From assembly GCF_026914185.1 (NCBI RefSeq), contig NC_070558.1, positions 2,294,001-2,358,000 of the forward strand: a DNA stretch of 64,000 nt, given 5' to 3'. The notes under the pieces were generated by a model. That model was not told the DNA's origin, did not search any database, and was given only the letters and a program-made list of their open reading frames with translations. Of the stretch, positions 1-11,517 are shown in pieces (position 1 is the first letter of the stretch; each line of letters begins with the position of its first letter). The stretch is from Puccinia triticina. Lineage: Eukaryota > Basidiomycota > Pucciniomycetes > Pucciniales > Pucciniaceae. The position numbers and the translations under genes are program-made.

Positions 1-465
1 ACGGAAATTGTCTCAGCTCATGCTATGCTGCTTTTGAAACCCCGCAACTCTCCAACACTATGAAAAAAACTCAAGAAAGTTCTGTCAGTTGACATGCAGC
101 ATACCTGAGTTCATTCCTAGTTGAGACCAGTCCCATACAAATGAATCCTACACTTCAAACATTGTTGGATTTCCAGCGCGGAATATCCGGTAGCAGTCAC
201 GTGATATCCGGTAAATACCCGGAATATCTGGTTGGATTCTCGAATTGGGCTCCCCACTCTCACGCCCATCGGGCCCTGTCTCGCACACATCTCAGATCAT
301 GGATGCAAAGCTGCAAACTCTCTTGCATCCATCGGGCCCTTTCTCGCCCGCATCTCGGATTGTGAAACTACCATAAAACCCCCAGTTGTACGTGCAACTT
401 GCACCCAGACAATGAAAATAAATGAAATAACAACAGGCCTTGAACGGGTTAAGGGGCTTCTTTTT
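1..465. other. no gene recognised; short direct duplication
   Basis: I see no gene here. Around 250-370 a segment of about 70 bases containing CATCGGGCCCT and a CTCGC..CATCTC block occurs twice in tandem. Around 165-235 the motif ATATCCGGTA recurs. Open frames across this stretch are chance frames through the duplication. Confidence 0.4.
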
Positions 466-3400
466 TTATTATTATTATTTAAGTGCAGATTTGATTTAAC
501 ATTGCGCACTATGCATATTCAACTAGCTTACAAATTTAACTATGTAGCAGAACCACACAGCCTTATAATTGAAAATAGAGGGGAGAACTTTAACGGGCTT
601 TCTGGGAGTTTGCTTTTGAGATTTTTTTTTGCTATTTATTTATTTGGAAGAGAAGAAAGAAAAAGGAGGAAAAAGATGGGTGAAAAAGGGAAGAACCCGT
701 GGGGAGAAGTTGGGTCCAAAGAGCTGGAAGGGGGATCTCATGAAAGGGTATCCCCAAATTTGCTTTCCCATTGGAATTGAGGGAGTCTGGCCGAGATTTT
801 GATGAAGGATTTTTGTGGCCAGAAAGGCCAAGGGGTTGTGGAGGAGAGTTCTGGTTGTGACCGTGTTGATCCTCTTGTTGCGGAGGATTGTCCTGGCTAC
901 TGCCCTAGCCCCGGTGTACCTGGAACAAGAGACAAGGTAGTGATCCACTGTTTTGGGGACCCCACACTCCAAGCAAATTGGGTATGGAGCTCGACTGCAC
1001 TTGAATTGGAAAGCATTCAAATGGACGTGCCCTGAGCAAAGTTGATGGAATGCCGCCTGGACAGGAAAGGTCATTGGCGGGGACCCTTTCCATAGTTTCT
1101 CCTTCCGGAGCAAATTGGTCTTCTCAGCTGACATGCTGCCCTGATCAACTCGTCAAGGAGGGAAGCTCCTCTAGCCTCCGCCGCTTTTCTGTTGGCCAGC
1201 TCTTTGCCCTTGATCACAATGTGGCCCGGGCACCATCAGACCATAATCTGTGTTGAGATTGGGATAGAGTCAGCTGTATCCTGGATTTGAGAAAGAATGT
1301 ATTGGCCTGATTTTGGAGCCCTTGGGTTCCTCAACCTGTCAATGGCCGCTTGGCTGTCTGTCAAGATGATTATTCAGGCCCCGGTTACTAGGAGCTTTGC
1401 CGTGCTGCCTATCTCCAGTCCAAGCCAGATGCCTCCCAATTCGCACTCAAAGTTGGAGGCCGTGCCCGGCGGACCTAAGAATGCAAGTTCAGACAGACTT
1501 CCATCTATTGAGACCGCTGCCGCTCCTAGCCCTTCCTCTGGGTGAGCAGAGCCGTCAGTGAAGATAACCAGGTCAGAAGTGGGGCTTACTGTTCCGAGGA
1601 ATGATACCACTGATTGTTTTGCCTCCTGCTTGCTGGCCCTGTCAACGACAAGCTCCATATGTCTTTTGGGTCGCCATGGGGGCCTGCTAACGTTGACAAA
1701 ATTCAACACCTCAAGCCTTTTCTCCGCGAGGCCAGCCAGTACCTCCCGGTTGAGGGAGGCGTGGACCGGGCTAGGGAAAGTCCTGGCCGTCCACAACAGT
1801 TCAGTTTGAATCTGCTGCTCTATTGCCGTAGCCCTGTGAGTCACCCTAGTCAGCTTAGTCAGGTAAAATTTTGTAATCCGGTTTATAGCGGTTGTTTTGA
1901 TGCATCTGAAGGGCCGATACTTGTTGAGGTATTTGACCGGCATGGACTTCAGAGCCCCTAACGCAAAACGCGCTGCCGAGCATTCTATGAGATCATGTTT
2001 GAAACTTTCTGCCTGTTCAGGGAGGTGAACCAGACCTGCCCCCATAAAGAACCCTGGGCACAAGAACGGCCGAGATCAGAAGCCCGCGCTCCTGCTTCCG
2101 TATTCCCCAGGCCAAGCTGCCAATCCTAAGGAGCTGGCCTAGAGTGTCATCGGCCTTTTTCCTAACCTGTGCGTGTTGCTTCCCAAACGTCAGTTTCTCA
2201 TTGAGCCAAAGGCCCAGACATTTGACGTCCCGCTGCGGGGCCAATTCCTGGTCATTAAAGAGGAAAGGGGACTTAGCCGCTTTTGAATGTGTGAAGATCA
2301 CAAATTGTGCCTTCTGGCTATCGAAGATAGCCCCATGGCTCCTGCCCCACAAGAGCGACTCCTCCCCTGTCTGATTCAATTGCACCCTGGCCTCTTCTAC
2401 GGTCCTTCCCGCCAAGAGGTCAACAACATCATTGATGAAGCCTAAAGACACCTCATCCCTATCAAAGTCAAATTGCCTTAGCAACAGATCAGAGTTGTAG
2501 ATGATGTACAGGATGACTGATAAGGGTGAGCCCTGCGGGAGCCCCTTATCAACTTCAAACTCAGCTGATTTGTAATCCGCGAGGCAAAGTCTTGTGTGTC
2601 AACCTTCCAGGAAACGGCCTATGATCTTCCACAAATAGGTGGGGCATCCCTTCCGATGGAGGGAATGAACCAGGCGGCAGGGGTTGACCAACGGGTAGGC
2701 CGACTTCCCATCTAAGAACAGAGCCATGACTGTCTTTACCTTCCTTCATTTCCGATTTACCCACATAGTTAGCGCCAGCAGAGCGTCTTTGCACCCTTTA
2801 CCTTGGCATCCTCCTGAGTGTCCGTCGGGGAAAATGTTCTGCGATTCTGCCCAGAAATTAAGTCGGTCAGCAAGGGTTGACTCAAAGACTTTGCTGATTG
2901 TGTTGAGCAGGGCTATTGGCCGGTACGCCCCTGGGTTTGTGTAATCCGGTTTTGCAAACTTCCTGATAATGACTGTGGTGGCAATGCACCAGGCAGCGGG
3001 AAACTGGTCCTTGCGTATGCATCTGTTGAAAAGGGTAGCAAGAGTGTCAGCCAGCTCTGCCGTGCATATGGAGAGGATTTCATTGGGAATGCAATCAGGC
3101 CCTGAGGACTTCTTCTTTGCCAGTCTACTTAGCACCTCAGTTACCTCCTCGCAGCAACGGTGGGCCAGCTACGCTAACCGTAGCGTTAGCGTGGCGTAGT
3201 GTAGCGGAATTCCGCTAAATTTTAGCGTAGCGTTAGCGGAATTGCGCCTTCTCTGCGCTAACGCTACGCGCAAAGGGTGCGCAGCTAATTTAGCTGTTAG
3301 CGTAGCGTTAGCGCAGATGCGCGCAATTGCACTAACGCTACACACGCAGGGCGCAAAAGAGCGCGCGCTACGGTGCGCCACAGTGCTTTTAGCTGAAAAA

Positions 3401-3790
3401 AAGGCCTTTTTTTCCGCTAAAAGCGCTGTAGCGCAGCGTAGCGTAGCGTATAAGTGACTGTAGCGGCGCGCTAACACTAACAAAAAATTGGCGCGCTGTT
3501 AGCGCCGCTGAAACGTAGCGCAGCGTAGCGGCGCTAACAGCGCGCTAACGCTAATCAAAATGGGCGGGCGCTTTTTGCCGCTACGCTAACGCTAAGTGGC
3601 CCTGTAGCGTAGTGTAGCGTAGCAGCCCACCGTTGCTTGCAGGTGACAAAGGGGTATACCACAAAAGAAGAGGCCTCCACCGGGGGAGACATCAAACAAG
3701 TCGCAGCCACTCAATACCACTGATGTGCCTGCAAAAAGGAGCTCAGCCTTGTTGGTACATCTAGATGACATGTACAGTGACCTTGACTAC
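466..3790 (-). mobile_element. non-LTR retrotransposon (LINE) remnant
   Basis: Reverse-strand remnant of a LINE pol gene. Read 5' to 3' it shows the start of the RT domain (3135-2746; motifs KKKSSGPDCIPNE and YRPIALLNTISKVFE), the middle of the RT (LFLDGKSAYP, about 2740-2720; GLPQGSPLS, about 2545-2520), the catalytic-site region (GFINDVVDLLAG, about 2430), an RNase H domain (FTDGSA about 1560; after a TGA stop at 1376-1374 it resumes with LTDSQAAI and WCPGH), and a C-terminal CX2C..HX4C zinc motif (CLECGV..HYLVSC, about 950). Reading frame changes between RT, RNase H and zinc regions show frameshifts. The catalytic FxDD box reads FIND, so one aspartate is lost. A T-rich run at 460-480 (A-rich on this strand) may be the 3' tail. 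The element is dead and is split by the foldback element at 3155-3635. Confidence 0.85.
3155..3635. mobile_element. foldback element rich in TAGC/GCTA motifs, copy 1
   Basis: Inverted-repeat element with ends CAACGGTGGGCCAGCTACG and its near complement CGTAGCAGCCCACCGTTG. The interior is built of interleaved TAGCG and CGCTA motifs with no coding capacity. Flanks are CTCGCAG on the left and CTTGCAG on the right, a 7-bp duplication with one CpG-to-TpG change. Removing the element and one flank copy restores an open LINE frame (T-C-E-E-V-T) just upstream of the RT start, so the insertion came after the LINE. A second copy lies at 29361-30271. The 7-8 bp duplication suggests a hAT-type non-autonomous element, which is inference. 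Confidence 0.7.
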
Positions 3791-4565
3791 GTGGCCTGTC
3801 ACATACTCTTGTAGATACTATTTAGAGTCATTCCATGTGTATGTAATGAAATCATCAATTCCTTGAGCTCTACCTCCAACAGGTTATAAGCCTCTCGCTA
3901 GAGCAGGTTGAATTGTTCTAAAAATCTTTATCATACACCCGTAGCTGGCCTTGACGAATATTCTCTTCCGACACCGTTAACCCCAGTAGTCAACCGGCGA
4001 GCCAATAACATCTCCACATTCCTCAGTTATCAGAAGCCGGCATTCAGACGAGTAACCTTTGACAAATAATACCAAACCATCAAACATAGTAGTCAGCCGG
4101 CAAGCTCTTCTCAGACTTACATACTCCTTTCCTTTTCCTGGAAACCCTGAAAGCCGTACACAACCAATCAACAAATAGAATTTCTTGCTATAGCTCCACT
4201 GAACCTCCAACATAAAGAAACAAAATCAATCAACTAAATATAACAAAAGAAAAAAAAAACTTTCCTTCTATCTTCCCGATTATCCGACCAAACTCAACCA
4301 TCGGGAGAACAGTTCCAATATAAATCCTAGCCTTTTTCACTATCCCCATGGTTTGATTCTGAAAGTGTTACTCTCTAAGCAAGCTCGTGGTGAATATCCT
4401 GCAGATATTTGTATTGGACTTATCACCCATAGCTGCAACGCCGCTGAAAGATAACATTCTAAGTTGAAAATTAGTGGGAGCATCAACAAGACGGGAAGGC
4501 CAAGTCTGCTAGCAACCCAAACAAAATGCACAGCCTCCGGATCAGGCTCCAACTTCTTTGCAACT
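3791..4565. other. no gene recognised
   Basis: AT-rich stretch without a convincing open frame or repeat boundary. It may include upstream LINE sequence (left) and decayed hAT transposase sequence (right), but I could not recognise either here. Confidence 0.3.
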
Positions 4566-5667
4566 GCCTTTTATGATCAACCCGCACTGATTGAGGGGAT
4601 TGATTCTGAAATCAGTTGCTACTTGAAGGAGGATCCCAAACCGCAAGGCACTACGATCCTCGCCTATTGGGCCGGTCGAAACAAGACTTATCCTATCCTG
4701 TTGAAAATGGCTTGTAAATACCTGTCAATCCGGGCAACAAGCATGGCTTCCAAGTGTTGTGGTAGACGGAAAAGTGAAAAATCAAAAGTTTTTTCTCATA
4801 CATATATTTACTCACCCTAGGCCTCAAGATACCACCAAATAGACCTCATAAATGGATTCTACGGCCAATTTTACCCCTAGTCACCACTGGAACCCCGCAG
4901 GATTGGATGTTACACCCTCTTGGACCCTCATGGACACGGCCAGCCTCAGTCATTAACCTGTCACACCCCTCAAGTCACCTTTCCCAGGTATACGCATACT
5001 CAGCCCCAGCCAAACACATACTCTTTTCTATCCCTCTTATCTCCACTGCATATGCAGGGGACCAACCCCATTTCTTCTGTATTTGACATGTCCCCACTTC
5101 ATTTATGCACCCCTTGCAGCTGCATGCAGTCTTCTGACCCCATTTCTGCACTCCTTGCATTAGTCTGACACCACTCATGCACCCCTTGCATGAAGTACCT
5201 CTGTATTTGACATTTCTCCACTTTGTTTATGCACTCCTTGCATAGTATGACCTCATCTTTCATTTCTCACCCCACTTTTTGTCTGTATTTAGTATCTTCT
5301 GACACCACTTGTATGCAGCCCACCAGCTAAAATCCCTCATCCAGGGTCCCCCTTGTAGCTAAAATCACTCACATTTGTCTATATAAGGAGCTCTCTCCCC
5401 CAGTTGTTTTTCCCGCAGCTCAGTATTCCCCAGTTATTTACATACCACCCTTCACACTTACCATCACCTTCACCCATCACTACAACCCTTATATTTCCGA
5501 ATAACTACTGAACTCACTCTCAAATCTCACATACCTGTCATTGAACAACTTTATCTGGAACTAGACCAGACCTATCACTTGATTAAAACTTGCCAAGCTT
5601 AGCTTGGTGGTTCTTGTTATCTGATAGTATAGAAGGGCAGAGTTTGCACCTCCATCATCCCCTTCTC

Positions 5668-5857
5668 TGTTGAGGTGGCTCATCTTGTAGTATGCTTCAA
5701 TCTTTCATGTCAGGTACATATCACACTCTGTGAAATCTGTTTTCCTCTTCTCTCCGAACACTATATAACCTGGAGCAGCAGTGTTGGTCAAAGTCTTTTC
5801 CCCATCCTTCCAACACACTCACTCCGCTTGTCTTTGCTGCTCCAGTTTGTCGCAACA
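5668..5857 (+). repeat. Copia 5' LTR (190 bp, internally deleted)
   Basis: Starts TGTTGAGG and ends GCAACA. Compared with the 289-bp 3' LTR it lacks about 99 bp lying between two copies of a roughly 38-bp direct repeat (CACACTCACTCCGC..GCTGCTCCAG). The simplest explanation is loss by recombination or template slippage between the repeats. Confidence 0.9.
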
Positions 5858-5872
5858 GGTTATGAGTCCCAG
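5858..5872 (+). promoter_or_regulatory. Copia primer-binding site, half-tRNA(iMet) type
   Basis: GGTTATGAGTCCCAG follows the 5' LTR directly. The complement ends ..CTCATAACC, matching the anticodon arm of initiator methionine tRNA, not a tRNA 3' end. Drosophila copia is known to prime from a 5' half of tRNA(iMet), with a closely similar site (GGTTATGGGCCCAG). The half-tRNA primer here is inferred from that similarity. Confidence 0.75.
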
Positions 5873-5995
5873 TTGCACTTAACCAGCGCAACCCTCTGAC
5901 AAACAAAGCACCAACTTCACGTGTGTTCAAAACCAATAGGATCAACTTCGACCCGCCTTTGTCTTCAAATCAAAACAGCTCGTCAATTTCACATC

Positions 5996-8900
5996 ATGGC
6001 AGATCTTGCTGCCCCCTCGGAACCGACCTCACTTAAAGTCACCGGTATCCCACAACTCCAAGCTCCGGCACCGAATTCCAACTACCTTAACTGGAAATTC
6101 GCCGTCCTTGTTCATCTCACATCCATCAGCCTCGGATATCTTCTTGAGGAAGTGAAACCCGAGGACTGAACCGCGCCATGGGCTAAGGACAACTCTGACG
6201 TCTGTTCCTTCATTGTTCGAACCGTCCATCAAGACAACTTTTGTCTCATCCGCTCCTTCCCCACCGACGCAAAGGGAATGTGGGATGCCTTACAAGAGGC
6301 TCACCTCAACTCCACTGGAGGAGGCCGCATCTATTGGCTTCGAAAGCTGGTTCTCCTCCGTCTCACCAATGACGATGTTGATGGCCACATCAAGGAAATG
6401 GCTACGTGCGCGGAACGTCTCAACTCACTCATCACTGCTGCCAAACCCCTCACCGTCGACGATATACATGCCGCCACCCTCCTGGGGTCCCTTCCAAGCG
6501 ACTGGCTTCACTGTGTGTCATCAATGATGAATGAAGATTCCGTTACTTCGTCACGCATCGTCTCAGCCCTCAAGGCCAAATCTCTCCGTCGAAAATCCCG
6601 CACGGAAGAAGAAGTCTCAGTTTCCTCCTCAAAAGCTAAGATGTCGACCGGTGGCAGAAGCCGCCTCCCTTTCAACAAATCCCTGTAATGCTCCTTCTGT
6701 CGAGTCAAGGGACACGAACTATCCGCATGCAACACCGCGGCTCGTGTTCTTAAAGAGCATCAACAGTCACGACGACAGGACAACAAGGCTCATCGTCGCT
6801 TGGACTCTGAAAAAGACTCGAACCAACGCGAGGGTTCCAGTCGTCAAGCTCCCAGCCATAACCGTCAATCATCTCAACCCCCAGCCAAGGCGGGTCTCAC
6901 CACGGTTGTGGAGCTCGGTGGAAGCTCAGCAGACGAATCTGACTACTCCGGCTCCGAATATGCCGGTAACGTCTTCACCCAATCTGACAAACACATAGCG
7001 TCAAAGGTCTCCACCGATTTCAACATTGACTCCAGATGCTCAATGAGCATGACTCCGGATTCCAATCAGGTCATTCGTATCAAACCATCGTTGGTCCCCA
7101 TTCGCCTGGCAGATCACTCCGTGGTTCACGCCACACACAAAGGCGATTCCTCTCTTACACTTGCTGTTTCCAAAACAGTCAAAACCCTTGTCGTTCCAGA
7201 TCTCCATGAGCCCCTCCTCTCGGTGGCTGCTATGTGCGACTCTTCCCTCCGCATTGTTATTACTCCGACGTCGTGTGACATCTACGACGCTAAGGACTTC
7301 GAAATCTCCGGTTCTCTCGTCAGCCAAGGATATCGCAAGGGAAACCTATTCTATCTACCGTCTGCCAAGGTGACGTCCCGGTCTGCTTCTCTGGACAACT
7401 CTCACCAGGCTGACAATTCCCTACTTGGTTACCATATCCGGCTATCACATTTAGGTCTTAAAGCCCTAAAAAGGCTCCTCCATCTCAACGGCGTCAAACC
7501 GTCTCTCATGAACAAATTGCAGGTTCAACAATGTCCAATTTGTATCCAGTTGAAAATGCACCGTTCTCCTTTCTTCTCCCGTTCCTCTTATCAATCCTCT
7601 TCCCCAGGCGCCCTCATTCATTCAGATGTAGGCTCTTTCGAGGTTCTGTCTAGAGAAGGCTACAAGTATTTTGTTACTTTTATTGACGACTGCTCCAAAG
7701 CTGTTTCCATCATGCCTTTGAAATGCAAAAGCGAAGTTTTCCGTTGTTTCAAACTCTTCAAATCGTCTTTTGAGAAAGACGGCCGTCACAAAATAATCTC
7801 TCTTCGCTCGGACAACGGTGGCGAGTATCTTTCTAAAGCATTTGAAACATTCCTCCTGGATTCAGGAATTCACCACGAACCCGGGCCTCCTCACTCCCCG
7901 GAACTAAACGGCATAGCCGAACGTGCAAACAGGACATTTGGAAACCTTATTCGCTGCGTTCTCCTTAACGCAAAACTCCCCAAATCATTCTGGGCCAACG
8001 CTCTCCGCCACATCCTATTTTCATACAATTCATTTCCTCTCTCCACTCCCTCTGGTTTCCACTCTCCTAATTCAATCCTTGGAATTGATTCCGTTCCCCT
8101 CCAAGACCTCCACCCTTTCGGCTGCCTAGCGTGGTACAAGGTTCCGGAAGCTGACCGGAAGAAACTCAATCCCAAACGCCGAGCATCCCTTTTCCTATCG
8201 TACCTCTCGGACAGTAATGGCTACCGCGTTTGGGATCTTCAAAGCAAACGTGTTCTCAAGACACGTGACGTACTTTTTCACGACACAGTTTTCCCGTACG
8301 ATCATCGCGTTGTCGGTCCGCCACCAGAAATCATTGTTGAGCTTCCCTGGCCTTGTTCTTGTTCCTTGCCATCTTCTTCCCCTGCTCCTGTTTCCTCCAC
8401 ATCTCCCTCCGCCCCTGCCGTCGATTCTTGTCCCTCAATTCTGGATTCCCCTCCCCTCGATATTCCACTTCAGAATTGTTTCAACAGAAAGCTGACTGCT
8501 TTGATGCATGCCCCTCTCAACCAGCTCCGACATCTGTCAACCATCTCGCTTCCCAGCTCTCCTGAAAACCTCCCCTCAGAGGGTAAGTCAGCGCCATCTC
8601 CAATGTCTCTCCCGTCGCCCTTTATGCGACCATCCTCTCCCCCTTCTCTTCTACCCATCCCAGTGTCTCCTCCTCCCGCTGAGGCTCCCGCTGACATCAT
8701 GGATCCGACTCCCGTCGCTCCCGTATCTACTGGTGATTCCCTTCCTCCGTCTGTCCCCCGACCACCTTCCCCACCTCAGATTCCTACCCCACCTCCGGCT
8801 CGACGCTCAAACAGATCGCGTAAAGCCCCTGATCGCTACGGCCAATGGTCAAAATCCGCCGCCATTCCCGAAGTCGACACTCCTAAAACTTGGAAACAAC

Positions 8901-10417
8901 TCCAACGCTCCCCGGACAAAGACCGCTGGCTCAAGGCTGCGGCAGACAAATTTTCCTCCCTCATTGGCATGGACACTTGGCGTCTTGTTCCTCGGCCAGA
9001 GAAACGGAAAATAATCAAGTCGAAGTGGGTTTTTAAGGTTAAACACCGACCCAACAAGACCATTCAGAAACTTAAAGCTCGACTTGTTGCGATGGGGTAT
9101 TCTCAAATCCGCGGTGAAGACTATGATGAAGTTTTTTCCCCCACCTTGTGCATGGAAACTCTGCGTCTAATCTGCAGTCTTCTCGCCATCAGGAAGTGGA
9201 CAGGTCGACAGGTCGATTTCAAAACCGCCTTAATCCTCAACGGTCAACTCAAATCTCCCATCTACATGGAACAGCCTGCCGGTTTCGAGGATTCATCTCA
9301 CCCAGACTATGTCTGCGAGGTTACACGCTCCCTATACGGGCTGAAACAATCACCCCGGCAATGGAACCACGAACTGCACGGCGGTCTCCTTGACCTCGGT
9401 CTACAACAATCCAAGTATGATCCCACCTTGTACTTTTGGCTCAAACAAAAGGACCTTATCTGCGCTGTTACAGTCCATGTTGATGACCTTGCTATTGTTG
9501 GCGAAAACTCCTATGTGTCTGAACTTATCTCATCTCTCGGCACACGTTTCAAAATCGGCGCAGACAAGAATCTCCACCATTTTCTCTCCATCAAAATCGC
9601 ACGGGACATCGAGAATCTTCTTCTATACATGTTGCAAACTCACTACATAGAAGATGTTGTGGACCGCTTTCTGACACCCCCCTCGATTTCTACTCTGACT
9701 CCAACGGACACCTTCTTCAAAGATCTCCGCCGCCGGCAAGCGGACGACGCCCCCTCTCCCGGACCGTACAACCAAATCATCGGCTCTCTGTTGTGGGTAG
9801 CCCAATGAACTCGGCCAGATGTTTCGTTTGCTGTCAACAAGCTTTCAAAATTTCTCAAGAATCCCTTGGCAGCTCACTGGTTCGCCGCGATCCGCATCCT
9901 AAACTACTTGAACACAACCAAAAATCTCCGTCTTCGTCTCGGCGGTACGTTAACATGCAGTGGTTTCTCAGATGCCGACTGGGAAGAAGATCGCGAAGAC
10001 AGGCGCTCAACGTTGGCTTACACCTACTGGGTGGGTGACGGGGCAATCTCGTGGAAATCAAGGAAACAGGCAACCGTGTCGCTATCAAGCACTGAATCAG
10101 AATACAAAGCGCTCTCAGATTCGTGCAAAGAAGGACTGTGGCTGCGTAACATTCTCACAGAAATTCATCTCCGTCCTCACGCTGGACTCCCTCTACATGT
10201 CGATAACAAAGGGGCGGAAGCACTTGCGAACAATCCGGAACATCACTCACGGACCAAGCACATTGACGCCCGTTATCATTTTGTTCGGGAATGTGTCAAA
10301 GATCGCAAAATTGGAATCTTTCACGTCTCCACACACGACATGCTTGCCAATATGCTCACAAAGCCGCTCCCGCGCGTCTTACTCGAAAAACACAGGACCA
10401 TGTTCGGCATAGTTTAA
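5996..10417 (+). pseudogene. Copia gag-pol polyprotein with three in-frame stops
   Basis: A single frame of 1474 codons interrupted by TGA 6167-6169, TAA 6686-6688 and TGA 9806-9808, with no frameshift. Order: capsid-like gag (to about 6680); CCHC knuckle CSFCRVKGHELSAC just after the second stop; protease with DSR in place of the catalytic DSG (about 7030); HHCC pre-integrase (YHIRLSH..CPIC, about 7430-7550); integrase D,D,E (HSDV about 7620, SDNGGEY about 7812, GIAER about 7910); proline/serine-rich linker 8340-8810; RT (VDFKTA about 9210, HVDDL about 9475); RNase H (DADW about 9973, TESEY about 10095, HVDNKGAEAL about 10198). Each stop is one substitution from a sense codon, and at 9806 Copia RTs usually have arginine or a similar residue before TRPD. 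Otherwise well preserved. Confidence 0.95.
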
Positions 10418-10480
10418 ATCCTAATACTCTCTCATATCTCTCTCTTTGTTTGTCTTTCCATTCCATCTCAGGTTTTCAGC

Positions 10481-10489
10481 AAGGGGGGG
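10481..10489 (+). other. Copia polypurine tract
   Basis: AAGGGGGGG lies directly before the TG of the 3' LTR, where a plus-strand primer is expected. Confidence 0.85.
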
Positions 10490-10778
10490 TGTTGAGGTGG
10501 CTCATCTTGTAGTATGCTTCAATATTTCATGTCATGTACATATCACACTCTGTGAAATCTGTTTTCCTCTTCTCTCCGAACACTATATAACCTGGAGCAG
10601 CAGTGTTGGTCAAAGTCTTTTCCCCATACTTACAACACACTCACCCCGCTTGTCTTTGCTGCTCCAGGTCAGATTCTCCTCTCTTTCTCATTTGTTTTCT
10701 CACTTCATTCCTATGTTGAAATATATCCTTCCAACACACTCACTCCGCTCGTCTTTGCTGCTCCAGTTTGTCGCAACA
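10490..10778 (+). repeat. Copia 3' LTR (289 bp)
   Basis: Starts TGTTGAGG and ends GCAACA. It keeps two copies of the block CACACTCACYCCGCTYG..CTGCTCCAG separated by about 60 bp, of which the 5' LTR has one. ACTATATAACC at about 10580 is a candidate TATA box. Confidence 0.9.
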
Positions 10779-10945
10779 TTCTCCATTCAGCAAAAGGGTT
10801 TCACAATCACCTTTGAGTCTTACAGCGTGTATTCTCCAAAGGCCGACGAATTGTCTCCTGGCAGCGATCCGCCCTCAAACCAAGGAACATTGAGCACCTG
10901 TTGTGTCTCAAGGGATGGTACCAGGCTTTCAATGGCCCCTTGTAA

Positions 10946-11517
10946 AATCCTTTCATCTTTTATCAGTGCCTACACCCGTTTCCTTGGGGTTCTTGCTTGT
11001 GCTTCTCAACTTGTTTCATTAAAATAAACCTATACATACTACATATGGCCATTGTACCGACAAAAACAACACAAAATCCAAAAAAAAAAAGACACCACCC
11101 CCAAAGAAATCCTCCTTCCGCAAAATAACACTATATGCCCCAGGGTTCAGGGCATTTTTAAGGCCCATCCCAATTCCCCGGGCCCTGGGACATGACCCTA
11201 ACCTCTCTTTTGGGGCACAGCCTCATTGCTTGAGTCCCAAGGAGGTCTTCTGTGTGATTAGTGAAAGAAGAAAATATTGAAATGGGTAGCGTGAAGACTT
11301 TTTTTGATGAAGTCGGGCTCAAGGGGGGAAAACAAATCCCAATCCCTTATGGGGCTTGGGGGTCACAGTCATGCTCTGTTACCGGATGTGCAGGTCTGTG
11401 CACCCGAGGAGATTGTGAAGTGGGTCTTATAGCCTAGCCCCTGCCCACACGTGAGCTAGGCTAGAGGCCTCCCCCCGGCCTAGAATTGTGCATTAGTTAT
11501 GGGTTCAAACTGGGCTT
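10946..11517. other. no gene recognised
   Basis: Downstream flank of the hAT remnant and a GC-richer block with GGGCCCTGGG and CTAGGCTAGAGGCC-type short palindromes. I found no open frame, RNA gene or repeat boundary I can support. Confidence 0.3.

Larger units (their letters stand above)
5668..10778 (+). mobile_element. Ty1/Copia retrotransposon with TTCTC target duplication
   Basis: Complete structure: 5' LTR 5668-5857, primer-binding site, one gag-pol frame, polypurine tract, 3' LTR 10490-10778. The host sequence TTCTC is duplicated at 5663-5667 and 10779-10783. The second copy of the host LTR, on the reverse strand near 14780, preserves the empty site with a single TTCTC. Three in-frame stops and a changed protease motif show it is no longer autonomous. 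The LTRs differ at several bases over the shared 190 bp, so it is not a very recent insertion. Confidence 0.95.
4758..10824 (+). mobile_element. solo LTR, copy A (interrupted by the Copia element)
   Basis: LTR-like sequence starting TGTGGTAGACGG and ending GAGTCTTACA, in two pieces: 4758-5667 and 10784-10824, about 950 bp in total. Copy B is at 14734-15701 in the opposite orientation. It contains a TATATAAGG promoter-like box at 5380-5388. It interrupts the hAT remnant; flanks GTGT and GCGTG suggest an imperfect 4-5 bp duplication. No internal region of the parent retrotransposon is present, so this is a solo LTR. The LTR call rests on the TG..CA ends, TATA box and two independent copies. Confidence 0.7.
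4566..10945 (+). pseudogene. hAT transposase C-terminal remnant, split by nested LTR elements
   Basis: The segment at about 4566-4754 encodes the start of the hAT dimerisation region (ISCYLKEDPKPQG, then AYWAGRNKTYPILLKMACKY and LSIRATSMAS). The frame breaks at 4757, where a solo LTR begins, and resumes at about 10826 with VFSKGRRIVSWQRSALKP and EHLLCLKGWYQ, ending at a TAA at 10943-10945. Together these match the C-terminal hAT pattern (YP.L..MA..YLSI.ATS.AS then VFS.GR). Most of the transposase upstream is absent or unrecognisable, so this is a remnant. It is the oldest layer of a three-level nest. Confidence 0.8.

Noticed and set aside
232..780. 182-codon forward frame at the window start
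   Set aside because: Runs across the direct duplication and the LINE 3' region; no recognisable domain.
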